Notes under the pieces: model-generated
Told to the model about the DNA's origin: nothing
Seen by the model: only the letters and a program-made list of their open reading frames with translations
Database searches by the model: none
Origin: Microbulbifer marinus
GTDB lineage: Bacteria > Pseudomonadota > Gammaproteobacteria > Pseudomonadales > Cellvibrionaceae
Direction: 5' to 3'
NCBI RefSeq assembly: GCF_900107725.1
Contig: NZ_FNQO01000001.1
Span: 1,108,458-1,172,457 of the forward strand
DNA: 64,000 bases
Made by a program: the position numbers and the translations under genes
Part shown: one piece after another, positions 1-8,553 of the stretch
Position numbering within the stretch: position 1 is the stretch's first letter
Layout of the letters: each line of letters starts with the position of its first letter

Positions 1-2
1 GC

Positions 3-131
3 CCGATGCTGGTCGACACGCCACGCCGGCCGTATCTGTATCGCGGCTGCGGGTTCGTTGGATACAGCGTAGCGCCTTCAGAAGATACTCGCCCTGAGAG
101 GAAGATCAGTCTTGTTTGTTCGGGCACTTAA
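3..131 (+). CDS. C-terminal end of an unidentified protein (partial)
   Basis: An open frame enters from the left edge and runs 42 codons to a TAA at 129-131. The other two forward frames stop earlier. The readable end contains a PRRPYLYRGCGFVGY stretch that resembles the tail of GNAT-type acetyltransferases, but this is too little to assign a family. It converges with the small secreted-protein gene on the opposite strand and overlaps its last 26 bases. It could also be chance open sequence in GC-rich DNA. Confidence 0.35.
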   Translation, partial: PMLVDTPRRPYLYRGCGFVGYSVAPSEDTRPERKISLVCSGT

Positions 132-627
132 CGGTTTGATATCTAATCTGCTCCGCCGGGCCATATCCAGCTGCCAGGGCCGCATCCAGCGAATTACCCC
201 TGATCAGGTGCAGCAATATATCCCCTGTAGGCTCGCCGCAACCGGAGACAAAAACGAGGTCGGTACGCAGACCACAGTGGGACTGGTGCGCGACCACGCC
301 ACTATCTTTGAGTTTGGCACGGCTGTCATCCAGCGACATATCTTCGCCTATACACTGCTTGACGCGGCGGTGCCGGAATACCCAGATCAGCGGCTCCTGA
401 TCGGCTGTCTCCTCCGCTTGGGCCGCAGGCGCTTCCGCTTGGGCCGCAGGCGCTTCCGCCTGGGCCGCAGGCGCCTCCGCCTGGCCGGCCGGCTCTTCGG
501 ATTGCTCCGCCGACTGTTGCGCGGCAGCGTAAGTCGCCTTTTCCGCTTTGTTTTCCGCGGGCAGCCCAAAGACCCCGACGGACAACGTGAGACCCAACAC
601 CAACAGAAGTAACAGTGTGCGCTTCAT
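106..627 (-). CDS. Small secreted protein with Ala/Glu/Pro/Gln heptad repeat linker
   Basis: A 173-residue protein of unknown function. A basic start and hydrophobic stretch (residues 1-21, ending near GLPAEN) look like a Sec signal peptide. Residues about 45-75 form a low-complexity linker with three near-perfect copies of the heptad AEAPAAQ, encoded by a 21-bp tandem repeat. The C-terminal roughly 95 residues are a compact domain with four cysteines (KQCIG, SHCGL, SGCGE, VKCPN) that could form two disulfides in the periplasm. A good GGAGG ribosome site precedes the ATG. I do not recognise the C-terminal domain. Confidence 0.7.
   Translation of the reverse strand: MKRTLLLLLVLGLTLSVGVFGLPAENKAEKATYAAAQQSAEQSEEPAGQAEAPAAQAEAPAAQAEAPAAQAEETADQEPLIWVFRHRRVKQCIGEDMSLDDSRAKLKDSGVVAHQSHCGLRTDLVFVSGCGEPTGDILLHLIRGNSLDAALAAGYGPAEQIRYQTVKCPNKQD
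414..480. repeat. 21-bp tandem repeat, three copies
   Basis: Three consecutive 21-bp units built around GGGCCGCAGGCG encode the AEAPAAQ heptads of the secreted-protein linker. Copies differ by only one or two bases. The unit length keeps the frame, so copy-number change would lengthen or shorten the linker without breaking the gene. Confidence 0.85.
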
Positions 628-663
628 TTCTAGCTTCCTCCGTGAAGCTTGTCATCTGCCCGG

Positions 664-1302
664 TCAGCCAAACGCCAGCCAGGCGCCCACCAGCAACATC
701 AGCGTGCCGGCAATGCGGTTGATCAGGCGCACATTCTCACCGCGCTCCAACAACCGGCTGAGCGTGCGTCCGCCGCCTGCGTAAATCAGCATACACAGGG
801 TTTCCAATAGCAGAATGATAGCAATGAGCACCGCCAGCTGCGGTGCCAGCGGGTAACTGTCGTTGATAAAGGGCGGCAGCAGCGCGATAAAAAACGCCCA
901 GCCTTTCGGGTTGGCCACCGCGGTGACGAATCCCTGTGCCGCCAGCGACTGCCGCGAGGGCATCGCGGTACTGCCATCGCGATCCTCCGGCGCGACCATC
1001 ACCATGCGCCCGCGTGCGCGCCACATCTGAACGCCCAGCCAGGCCAGGTAGGTACCGCCGCAGTACTTGAATACCTGAAAGGCGGTCGGATATTGCAGCA
1101 TCAGCGCAGCGATACCCAGTACCGCTGCTACCGCCACCAGCGCCACGCCGAGCAGTTCGCCGGCCATCATCCACAGGGTGCGGCGCACGCCGAGGGTCAT
1201 TCCCAGGGTCAGCGCCAGGGTCATACACATACCCGGCGTCAGCGACACGAAGAAAAATGTGGGCACGAAAAGCGCCAGCACGGACAGATCGATAATCCCC
1301 AT
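664..1302 (-). CDS. LysE/RhtB family amino-acid exporter
   Basis: A 212-residue inner-membrane protein with about six hydrophobic segments and the typical RhtB start, in which an N-terminal helix is followed by TPGMCMTLALTLGMTLGVRR. The family exports amino acids such as homoserine, threonine or leucine; the substrate here is not predictable. I place the start at MGIIDLS because this ATG overlaps the stop of the upstream EamA gene by one base (TGATG), a translational-coupling arrangement. The frame could extend 22 codons upstream into that gene but gains nothing family-like. The two genes probably form a small exporter operon. Confidence 0.85.
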   Translation of the reverse strand: MGIIDLSVLALFVPTFFFVSLTPGMCMTLALTLGMTLGVRRTLWMMAGELLGVALVAVAAVLGIAALMLQYPTAFQVFKYCGGTYLAWLGVQMWRARGRMVMVAPEDRDGSTAMPSRQSLAAQGFVTAVANPKGWAFFIALLPPFINDSYPLAPQLAVLIAIILLLETLCMLIYAGGGRTLSRLLERGENVRLINRIAGTLMLLVGAWLAFG

Positions 1303-2231
1303 CAGTGATGCGTTCCCGTATGGTTGCCGTAATGGCTCACCAGCATGCCCGCCAGCATCAGGCCACAACCGAGCAGTTCGCGACCACTCAACACTTCATT
1401 CAGGAACAGCCAGCCCGCCGCTAGTGCAAACACCGCCTCCAGACTCATGATCACGGTCGCGTGCGAGGGTGCAGCGTGACGTTGCGCCAGCAGTTGGAAG
1501 GTGAAGGCGATGGCCGTGGAGAAAATCATCATGTAGGCGATGGGCCAGGCCGCGTTAACTGCAGACTGCAGGCTTGGCTGTTCAACCATCAGCGAGGCCA
1601 CGCCGGACAGCAGGCCACAGACGAGAAACTGCACGCAAGCCAGCCGCAGTGCATCGTAGCGTCGCACCAGGTGATCCGCGGACAGCACCTGCACGGCAAA
1701 CACGAAGGCACTGGCAAACACCAACAGGTCCCCTACCAGCTGTGACTCCTCACTGAAATCGGCGAGCTCGTAGAGCCCCGCCAGCGCCAGGCCGATCCCC
1801 GCCCAGGTCCAGCGATTGGTTTTGTGGCCGAGAGACAGGCCGATCACCGGTACCAGCAACAGGTAAAAACCAGTGATAAAACCGGCGCGGCCGGCGGTGG
1901 TGTACAGCAGGCTCACCTGCTGCAGGGCCGCCCCCAGAAACAGCCAGAAACCCAGAATCGCGCCGCCAGGCAGGCAGGCGCGCCAGCCGTGCGCGACGCT
2001 TGCCCCACCCTCTTCACCGGGCTGTATCTCTTCGGCGAGCTGCGGTGCGCGGCGGGAAGAGAGCCAGTAGACAATCGGGATCAACAGCAGTCCGCCGAGG
2101 AAAAACCGCCAGGCGTTAAACGCCAGTGGCTCGATATGCTCCATGGCGATTTTTTGCGGCACAAAGGCCACGCCCCAGAACAGGGCCGCCAGCAACAGCA
2201 GAATTTCCGCCTGAGCTTGTTTGCGTTTCAT
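1302..2231 (-). CDS. DMT superfamily (EamA) transporter
   Basis: A 309-residue inner-membrane protein with two EamA repeats giving about ten transmembrane segments. The first repeat begins ILLLLAALFWGVAFVPQKIA and the second begins after ADFSEESQLVGDLLVFAS. EamA proteins export small metabolites or amino acids by proton exchange; the substrate cannot be told from sequence. It is first in a two-gene unit with the LysE-type exporter, which starts inside its stop codon. The upstream gap to recJ holds a long palindrome. Confidence 0.88.
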   Translation of the reverse strand: MKRKQAQAEILLLLAALFWGVAFVPQKIAMEHIEPLAFNAWRFFLGGLLLIPIVYWLSSRRAPQLAEEIQPGEEGGASVAHGWRACLPGGAILGFWLFLGAALQQVSLLYTTAGRAGFITGFYLLLVPVIGLSLGHKTNRWTWAGIGLALAGLYELADFSEESQLVGDLLVFASAFVFAVQVLSADHLVRRYDALRLACVQFLVCGLLSGVASLMVEQPSLQSAVNAAWPIAYMMIFSTAIAFTFQLLAQRHAAPSHATVIMSLEAVFALAAGWLFLNEVLSGRELLGCGLMLAGMLVSHYGNHTGTHH

Positions 2232-2288
2232 TCAGTCACATCTCAAAAACGGTAATAAGGTAATTTCTACTTCGAATGCACAAAGGGA

Positions 2289-2364
2289 GGCTCTGCCGCC
2301 GGTGACCATCCGGCAAGCGATTGCCGATGAGGCTGCTTGCCGGGTGGTCACCGGCGGCAGAGCC
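2289..2364. repeat. Long palindromic element, family 1, copy 1
   Basis: Two 30-nt arms (2289-2318 and 2335-2364) pair with a single mismatch around a 16-nt centre, GATTGCCGATGAGGCT. It lies just beyond the recJ stop, in the 174-bp gap before the EamA transporter. The centre matches copy 2 at 15 of 16 positions while the arms differ with compensating changes. There is no T-tract on either side, so it is not a typical intrinsic terminator. Confidence 0.9.
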
Positions 2365-2405
2365 GATTCAGAACTAATTACTTCGGTCGCCCCGACACCG
2401 CCCCA

Positions 2406-4133
2406 CTACAAGGGCTCCAGATAATTCACCAGCAGCTGCAGCGATTCGCGGCCGCGGAATTCATTGATGTCGAGCTTATAGGCCAGACGTACCCGATCCG
2501 CCGGCTGCGGCCATTGATCGGTATCGACATTGAACGCGATCGCGTCCAGTGCCAGCTGTGGGTTTTGGCTCGGGGCCACGACCATCTTCAGGTGGCGCTC
2601 GCCGACAATGCGCTGCTGCAGCAGCAGAAACTCACCGTCGAACAGCGGCTCCGGAAACGCCTGGCCCCAGGGCGCACAGGCGCGCAGTGTGGCCGCGGTG
2701 TGCAGTGTGAATTCCGTCGGTTCGAGTTCGCCGTCGGAATCGATCACTGCCTGCAGTTGCTGCTCACTCAGCCGGCTGCGCACCGCCGCTTCGAACGCAT
2801 CGGTAAAAGCGGCCAGGTTTTCCGCCGGCAGGCTGAGGCCGGCGGCCATCGCGTGGCCGCCGAACTTGGTGATCAGGTCCGGCTGCGCGGCCGCCACATC
2901 ACTGAGGGCATCGCGGATATGCAGCCCTGCAATCGAGCGCGCCGAGCCCTTGATCAGGCCGTTGTCGCCGTCGGCAAAGGCGATGACCGGGCGGTGGAAT
3001 TTTTCCTTGATCCGGCTGGCGAGAATACCGACCACGCCCTGGTGCCAGTTCTCGTCGTAGAGGCACAGGCTCCAGGGAATCTCGCCGTCGAGTTGCAGCT
3101 TCTCCAGCGCGGCCATGGCCTCGCGCTGCATGCCCTGCTCTATCGCCTTGCGGTCGCGGTTCAGCGCGTCCAGCTCAGCCGCCAGTTCGCGGGCCTCGCT
3201 CGGATCGCGCGTCAGCAGGCAGCGGATGCCGGTACCGATATCGTCCAGGCGCCCGGCGGCGTTGATGCGCGGTCCGAGAATAAAACCGATGTCCGTCGTC
3301 GACAGCTTGCGCTGATCGCGACCGGCAACCTCGAGCAGTGCACTGATGCCCGGCCGGCAGCGGCCGGCGCGGATACGGGCGATACCCTGCTGCACCAGGA
3401 TGCGGTTGTTGTGGTCAAGCGGCACTAGGTCCGCGACCGTGCCCAAAGCCACCAGATCCAGGTACTCGGCCATATTCACCGGCGCTATACCGCTGTCGGC
3501 AAACCAGCCACTGTCTTCCAGAGCACTGCGCAGGCGGCTCAGCAAGTAGAAGATCACCCCCACCCCGGCGAGATTCTTGCTGGGGAAATCGCAGCCGGGC
3601 TGGTTGGGGTTAACGATCGCGTCGGCATCCGGCAGCTCGGCTCCCGGTAGGTGGTGATCGGTGACGATCACCGTCATTCCGGCAGCCTTGGCCGCGGCCA
3701 CGCCGTCGATGCTGCTGATGCCGTTGTCCACGGTGATCAGCACGTCGGGGCTGAAATCCTTCGCCACCTCGACGATCTCCGGCGTCAGGCCGTAGCCAAA
3801 GTCGAAGCGGTTGGGGACCAAAAACTCTACCCCGGGAGCGCCCATGGCACCCAACGCCAACACCGCCAGCGTGCTGCTGGTGGCGCCGTCGGCGTCGAAG
3901 TCGCCGACGATCAGGATCTTCTGCTGGGCGCGCACGGCACTCACCAGCAGCTCCACCGCTCGCTCCAGGCCCCGCATGGTTTGGGGTGCGTGCAGTTTTG
4001 CCAGGCGGTGATCCAGCTCGGCCTCACTGGTAACGCCGCGGCCGAGCAGCACGCGCTGCAGGATTTTCGGTGTGTCAGATGCAAAACGGCCAGTGGAATA
4101 ATCCACTGGCCGTCGCTGAATTCTTGTCGTCAT
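2406..4133 (-). CDS. recJ: Single-stranded-DNA-specific exonuclease RecJ
   Basis: A 575-residue 5'-3' ssDNA exonuclease used in mismatch repair, base-excision repair and RecFOR recombination. The DHH-family motifs are intact: DFDADGATSS (near residue 78), TVDNGISS, and TDHHLPG for metal binding and catalysis, followed by a DHHA1 region with GLIKGSARS and FGGHAMAAGLS. Length is normal for the family. It is the last gene of a hom-thrC-recJ string, starting 16 bases after the thrC stop, so it is probably co-transcribed with threonine synthesis genes, as in pseudomonads. Confidence 0.97.
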   Translation of the reverse strand: MTTRIQRRPVDYSTGRFASDTPKILQRVLLGRGVTSEAELDHRLAKLHAPQTMRGLERAVELLVSAVRAQQKILIVGDFDADGATSSTLAVLALGAMGAPGVEFLVPNRFDFGYGLTPEIVEVAKDFSPDVLITVDNGISSIDGVAAAKAAGMTVIVTDHHLPGAELPDADAIVNPNQPGCDFPSKNLAGVGVIFYLLSRLRSALEDSGWFADSGIAPVNMAEYLDLVALGTVADLVPLDHNNRILVQQGIARIRAGRCRPGISALLEVAGRDQRKLSTTDIGFILGPRINAAGRLDDIGTGIRCLLTRDPSEARELAAELDALNRDRKAIEQGMQREAMAALEKLQLDGEIPWSLCLYDENWHQGVVGILASRIKEKFHRPVIAFADGDNGLIKGSARSIAGLHIRDALSDVAAAQPDLITKFGGHAMAAGLSLPAENLAAFTDAFEAAVRSRLSEQQLQAVIDSDGELEPTEFTLHTAATLRACAPWGQAFPEPLFDGEFLLLQQRIVGERHLKMVVAPSQNPQLALDAIAFNVDTDQWPQPADRVRLAYKLDINEFRGRESLQLLVNYLEPL

Positions 4134-4149
4134 TCTCGCTCAGCTATTT

Positions 4150-5544
4150 TTAGGTATCGAGTGCCGTCGCCATAAACTCATGTACCTGCGACAGGTCGTT
4201 GGGCAGGACCTTCATGCGCTCCGCGCGCTCGAACAGGTCCTGCATGTGCGCCGGCAGGGGAATTTTCTCCAGGGGCAGCGCGCGGGCTACCGCGTCGGGG
4301 AATTTTGCCGGATGGGCGGTGGAGAGGCAAACCATTGGCTGTTCCGCGGATTTACGCACTCTTCGCGCGGCCTCGACGCCGATGGCGGTGTGGGGGTCCA
4401 GCAGGTACTCGCTGGACTCGAACACCTCGCGGATCACCTCTACCGTACGCGCATCATCCACCCGACAGGAGGAGAAGACTTCACGCGCCCTGGACAGCAC
4501 GCTCGGATCCAGGTGCATCGGCGCACTGCGATCCGCCAGCAGCTCCGCTACCGCCGAACCGTTGCGATCGTACAGGTCGAACAGCAGGCGCTCGAAGTTA
4601 CTCGATACCATGATGTCCATGCTCGGCGACAGGCTGTGCACCAGCGGTCGCGGCGAGTGATCGTTGTCGCTGATACAGCGGTGCAGGATATCGTTGGCAT
4701 TGGTGGCGATCACCAGTTGATCGATGGGCAGACCCATCTGCCGTGCCAGGTAGCCGGCGAAGATATCGCCGAAGTTGCCGGTGGGCACGGAGAAGTTCAC
4801 CGTTTTCTCCGGCGCACCCAGCCTTAGCGCGGCGTAGAAGTAATACACGATCTGCGCCATGATGCGCGCCCAGTTGATCGAGTTGACCGCCACCAGGCGG
4901 CGGCCGTCGGGCAGAAACGATTGGTCGGCGAAGCTCGCCTTGACCATGTTCTGGCAATCGTCGAAGTTGCCCTCTAGGGCGATATTGAACACATTGTCCG
5001 ACATCACCGTGGTCATCTGGCGGCGCTGCACCTCGGACACCCGGTTGTGCGGGTGCAGAATGAAGATATCGATATTGTCGCAGTGGCGGCAGCCCTCAAT
5101 GGCGGCAGAGCCGGTATCACCGGACGTCGCCCCCATCACCACGACCCGCTCGCCGCGCTTTTTCAGCAGATGGTCGAACAGCTGGCCGAGGAACTGCAGG
5201 GCAAAATCCTTGAACGCCAGTGTCGGGCCGTGAAACAGCTCGAGTATCCACTCGTTGGTGCCTGTCTGCACCAGCGGCGCGATGGCGCGGTGGCGGAAAG
5301 TCTCGTAAGAACGCTCGATGATATCGCGCAGCTCTTCGTCGCTCAGGTCGTCACCGACAAACGGCTGAATAATACGGAAGGCCAGTTCCCGATAATCGAG
5401 CCCGGCCATAGCCGCGATCTCCGCGCGGGAAAAAGTCGGCAGGGACTCCGGTACATAGAGACCGCCGTCACTGGCGAGGCCGGTGAGCACGGTATCGGCA
5501 AAGGAAAGTGACGGCGCGCGGCCGCGGGTACTGATGAATTTCAC
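4150..5544 (-). CDS. thrC: Threonine synthase
   Basis: A 464-residue PLP enzyme converting O-phosphohomoserine to threonine and phosphate. The N-terminal KFISTRGRAPSLSFADTVLTGLASDGGLYVP matches the start of the gammaproteobacterial family, so I choose the GTG at 5544. The open frame continues 37 codons upstream into a palindromic region with no family similarity. The PLP lysine lies in GPTLAFKDFALQF, and the SGDTGSAAIEG loop binds the phosphate. It follows hom by about 200 bases, and that gap contains family-1 palindrome copy 2. Confidence 0.96.
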   Translation of the reverse strand: MKFISTRGRAPSLSFADTVLTGLASDGGLYVPESLPTFSRAEIAAMAGLDYRELAFRIIQPFVGDDLSDEELRDIIERSYETFRHRAIAPLVQTGTNEWILELFHGPTLAFKDFALQFLGQLFDHLLKKRGERVVVMGATSGDTGSAAIEGCRHCDNIDIFILHPHNRVSEVQRRQMTTVMSDNVFNIALEGNFDDCQNMVKASFADQSFLPDGRRLVAVNSINWARIMAQIVYYFYAALRLGAPEKTVNFSVPTGNFGDIFAGYLARQMGLPIDQLVIATNANDILHRCISDNDHSPRPLVHSLSPSMDIMVSSNFERLLFDLYDRNGSAVAELLADRSAPMHLDPSVLSRAREVFSSCRVDDARTVEVIREVFESSEYLLDPHTAIGVEAARRVRKSAEQPMVCLSTAHPAKFPDAVARALPLEKIPLPAHMQDLFERAERMKVLPNDLSQVHEFMATALDT

Positions 5545-5627
5545 GGTTTTCTTACTAACAGTTAAATAATTTCGATGCAGGAACAGCCGGACGCGAGGAT
5601 CAGCCTTGGACGCCTGGCTCAGGGCCA

Positions 5628-5703
5628 GGCCCTGCCGCCGGGGGCCATCCGGCAAACGATTGCCGATCAGGCTGTTTGCCGGATGGCCACCGGCGGCAGG
5701 GCC
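5628..5703. repeat. Long palindromic element, family 1, copy 2
   Basis: Two 30-nt arms (5628-5657 and 5674-5703) pair with one mismatch around GATTGCCGATCAGGCT. It sits between hom and thrC, inside a presumed operon, so it would be transcribed. Compared with copy 1, several stem positions change on both sides so that pairing is kept (for example GGCAAGC/GCTTGCC becomes GGCAAAC/GTTTGCC). The flank GATTCAGAACT after the right arm is also shared with copy 1. Confidence 0.92.
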
Positions 5704-5748
5704 GATTCAGAACTTCTTCTTTCGATCGCTCTTTCCGGAAACGGGAAG

Positions 5749-7113
5749 TTACCCCAGCGTCTCCACACGGATACGCACCACCTCGCCCTCGACGGTATCC
5801 AGCGCCTCTATCTGCGTCACCGCCTCGCGCAGGCGCGCCTCTTTGGCGCGACTGGTCAGAATGACCACCGGCACCAGCGCCTCGCCTTCGGCCGGTTCGT
5901 GCTGAATCAGGGCCTCGATGCTGATGCCCTCGTCACTGCAGATTTTCGCCACCTGGGACATAACGCCTGGCTTGTCGTGCGCGGAGATGCGCAGGTAATA
6001 GCTGGTCACCACTTCATCCATCGGCAGCACCTGCGGACCGGCCTGGCTGCCCTCGGCCACACCGGCAGCGGGCACACGCTGGTCCGGCTTCGCCTCGAGG
6101 GTGCGCGCCACATCGACAATATCGGCGATCACCGCCGAGGCGGTGGCCTCGGCACCGGCGCCAGCACCGTAGTAGAGCGTCGGCCCCACGGCATCGCCAT
6201 TGACCAGCACCGCGTTCATAACGCCGTTCACGTTGGCGATCAGGCGGCGCTGCGGGATCAGGGTCGGATGTACGCGCAGCTCGACGCCGTGCTCGGTGCG
6301 CCGCGCAATGCCCAGATGCTTGATGCGGTAACCGAGCTCGTCCGCATAGCGGATGTCCTCACTGGAAACGCGGCTGATGCCCTCGGTGTATACCTTGTCG
6401 AATGCCAGTGGCATCGCAAAAGCCAGCGAGGCCATGATCACCAGCTTGTGGGCCGCGTCTATGCCCTCGACATCGAAAGTGGGATCCGCTTCCGCATAGC
6501 CCAGCTCCTGGGCCTGGGCGAGCGCCTCGGCAAAGCTGCGCCCTTTTTCGCGCATTTCGGTAAGGATGTAGTTGCCGGTCCCGTTGATGATGCCGGCAAG
6601 CCACTGGATGCGGTTGCCCACCAGTCCCTCACGCAGGGACTTGATGATCGGGATACCGCCGGCCACGGCGGCCTCGTAGGCGATGGTCACGCCCTTTTCG
6701 GCGGCTGCGGCAAACAGCTCGTTGCCGTGCTCCGCAATCAGCGCTTTATTGGCGGTGACGATATGCTTGCCGTTATTGATGGCGGCCAGTACCAATTCAC
6801 GGGCCACAGTGGTGCCGCCGATCAGTTCTACCAGGATGTCCACGTCCGGGTTGTTGGCGACATCGAAGATTTCACGGGTGCTGTCGAGCTTGCTGGTGTC
6901 ACAGGCTGGATTATCACGGCGCGCGCCTATCTGCACGATTTCCACCGGGCGGCCACAGCGCGCCGCTATCTCCTCGCCGTTGCGCGCCATCACGTTTACC
7001 GTACCGCTGCCGACGGTACCCAGGCCACAGATACCAATGCGCACCGCGCGCCGCGTGTTGTCGGCCGGGAGACGGGTTTCCAGTTCGGTGGTTTGTTCGA
7101 CGGATGCGCTCAC
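5749..7113 (-). CDS. hom: Homoserine dehydrogenase
   Basis: A 454-residue NAD(P)H enzyme reducing aspartate semialdehyde to homoserine, the branch point to threonine and methionine. Residues about 20-150 are the Rossmann domain (GICGLGTVGSGTV). The catalytic domain carries GGIPIIKSLREGL and GIINGTGNYILTEM, with the typical YAEADPTFDVEGIDAAHK stretch. A C-terminal ACT domain (YYLRISAHDKPGVMSQVAKI) suggests feedback control by threonine. It is the first gene of hom-thrC-recJ and is divergent from the asparaginase gene across a 375-bp gap. Confidence 0.97.
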   Translation of the reverse strand: MSASVEQTTELETRLPADNTRRAVRIGICGLGTVGSGTVNVMARNGEEIAARCGRPVEIVQIGARRDNPACDTSKLDSTREIFDVANNPDVDILVELIGGTTVARELVLAAINNGKHIVTANKALIAEHGNELFAAAAEKGVTIAYEAAVAGGIPIIKSLREGLVGNRIQWLAGIINGTGNYILTEMREKGRSFAEALAQAQELGYAEADPTFDVEGIDAAHKLVIMASLAFAMPLAFDKVYTEGISRVSSEDIRYADELGYRIKHLGIARRTEHGVELRVHPTLIPQRRLIANVNGVMNAVLVNGDAVGPTLYYGAGAGAEATASAVIADIVDVARTLEAKPDQRVPAAGVAEGSQAGPQVLPMDEVVTSYYLRISAHDKPGVMSQVAKICSDEGISIEALIQHEPAEGEALVPVVILTSRAKEARLREAVTQIEALDTVEGEVVRIRVETLG

Positions 7114-7488
7114 AACTTCCCTCCGCGCAAAAAGATCCTGAACAGTGTAGCGGCGGGGATTCGGCGCGACGGCGAAAGCCCCGGCGCCGGACAGGTGCCA
7201 GGCAACAGCGCAATAAGTGGTACAGAAAATGACAAAAGGACGACAACCTTACTGATTTATAGGGGAAAATGTCAATAAAATTGCGCGCAAGTGGTGCCGT
7301 CGCGCGCGTCTGCCAACGGGATTCGACTGCCGCCATCCTCTTATTCACACCGCAGCAGGACACTGGCGCTAGTTGATGCTATAAGAGCATCTATTGACAT
7401 CGAATGCCGACAGCCTGCGAAATTGCACCTGTTGTCGCTTTTCGCCAAAAATGTGCCTCCCCGAAACGGTCCAACTCGCGAAGGAATT
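7114..7488. other. Divergent hom / ansA promoter region
   Basis: This 375-bp non-coding gap is AT-richer than its surroundings and should hold promoters for hom (leftward) and ansA (rightward). I see a perfect 6-bp inverted repeat GATGCT-ATAAG-AGCATC at 7375-7391, followed by TTGACA at 7394-7399, a possible operator plus -35 for ansA, but no convincing -10 at the right distance. TTGACA also occurs on the minus strand at 7275-7270. A good AAGGA at 7481-7485 sets the ansA start. Confidence 0.5.
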
Positions 7489-8502
7489 ATGAAGAAGACC
7501 CTGATCCTCTACACCGGCGGCACCCTGGGCATGCGGCGCAGCGCGTCCGGCTATATTCCCGACGCGGATCTGGAGACTCTGCTGGCCAAGCTGCTGACCG
7601 GTATTCCCGGCCAGTTGCCCGAATACGATTTCCACGCGTTCGACCAACTCCTCGACAGCGCCAACATGCAGCCCGCCGACTGGTATCGCATCGCCGCCTG
7701 CATTCGCGACAACTACGACCGCTACGCCGGCTTCGTGGTGCTGCACGGCACCGACACCATGGCCTATACCTCGTCGGCGCTGTCGTTCGCCCTGCAGGGG
7801 CTGCACAAGCCGGTGATTGTTACCGGTTCACAGATACCGCTGCGGGAAATGCGCAGCGATGCCCACAACAACCTGATCGCCGCCCTGTTGCTGAGTACCG
7901 ACGAGACACTGGCGGAAGTGTGCCTGTATTTCAACGGCAAACTGCTGCGCGGCAATCGCGCCACCAAGGTCAGCTCCGGCTCGCTCGACGCCTTCGCCAC
8001 CCCGAACTACCCCCTGCTGGGTGAAGTCGGCATCCAAGTGGACATCGACCGCTCTGCCCTGCTCGCGCCGGCGCTGCGTCGGGATTTTCAAATTCCCGAA
8101 TTTGCCGACGGCGGAGTCGTGGTACTGAAACTCTTCCCGGGTATATCGCCCTTCTTTTTAAGCAAGGTGCTGGAATACTCGCCGCGGGGCCTGGTACTGG
8201 AAACCTACGGCACCGGCAATGCGCCGACGGAAGACAAATCGTTCACCGGCTGGCTGGAAAAAGCCACCGCGCGCGGCACCGTATGTGTCGCCGTGTCCCA
8301 GTGTCTGGAAAACCGTGTTGACCTCGGCAAGTACGCGGCGGGCTCGGCCCTTCTGCGGGCCGGTGTGATCGGCGGCCTCGATATGACTACCGAAGCCGCC
8401 TATTCCAAACTGAACCACCTGCTCGCCATGGATCTGCCGGAACAGGAAGTGCGGGAACTGATGCAGACTTCGCTGTGCGGTGAATGCACACTGCTTCACT
8501 GA
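7489..8502 (+). CDS. ansA: Type I (cytoplasmic) L-asparaginase
   Basis: A 337-residue enzyme hydrolysing asparagine to aspartate and ammonia. The two asparaginase signatures are present: LYTGGTLGM near residue 8 with the nucleophilic threonine, and VLHGTDTMAYTSSAL near residue 84 with the Thr-Asp pair. The lysine follows in NRATKVSSGS. There is no signal peptide, which fits the low-affinity type I class rather than the periplasmic type II. The ATG after AAGGAATT is chosen; the frame runs 66 codons further upstream without similarity. It is probably in one unit with the XRE regulator and aspA. Confidence 0.95.
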   Translation: MKKTLILYTGGTLGMRRSASGYIPDADLETLLAKLLTGIPGQLPEYDFHAFDQLLDSANMQPADWYRIAACIRDNYDRYAGFVVLHGTDTMAYTSSALSFALQGLHKPVIVTGSQIPLREMRSDAHNNLIAALLLSTDETLAEVCLYFNGKLLRGNRATKVSSGSLDAFATPNYPLLGEVGIQVDIDRSALLAPALRRDFQIPEFADGGVVVLKLFPGISPFFLSKVLEYSPRGLVLETYGTGNAPTEDKSFTGWLEKATARGTVCVAVSQCLENRVDLGKYAAGSALLRAGVIGGLDMTTEAAYSKLNHLLAMDLPEQEVRELMQTSLCGECTLLH

Positions 8503-8553
8503 TCACCACAGTTAATTGACTGACACGACGATTCTGCACAAACGAATGCATCC

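Noticed and set aside
2289..2364. Family-1 palindrome as the recJ intrinsic terminator
   Set aside because: Stem is far longer than usual, no T-run follows on either strand, and related copies occur in other settings with the same loop.
5545..5627. Threonine attenuator or riboswitch before thrC
   Set aside because: No leader peptide rich in Thr/Ile codons and no recognised aptamer; only the palindrome and short AT-rich sequence are visible.
5575..7278. 567-codon open frame on the plus strand antisense to hom
   Set aside because: It lies wholly opposite a clear homoserine dehydrogenase, is rich in His/Arg/Gln/Gly as antisense frames of GC-rich genes are, and has no recognisable motif.
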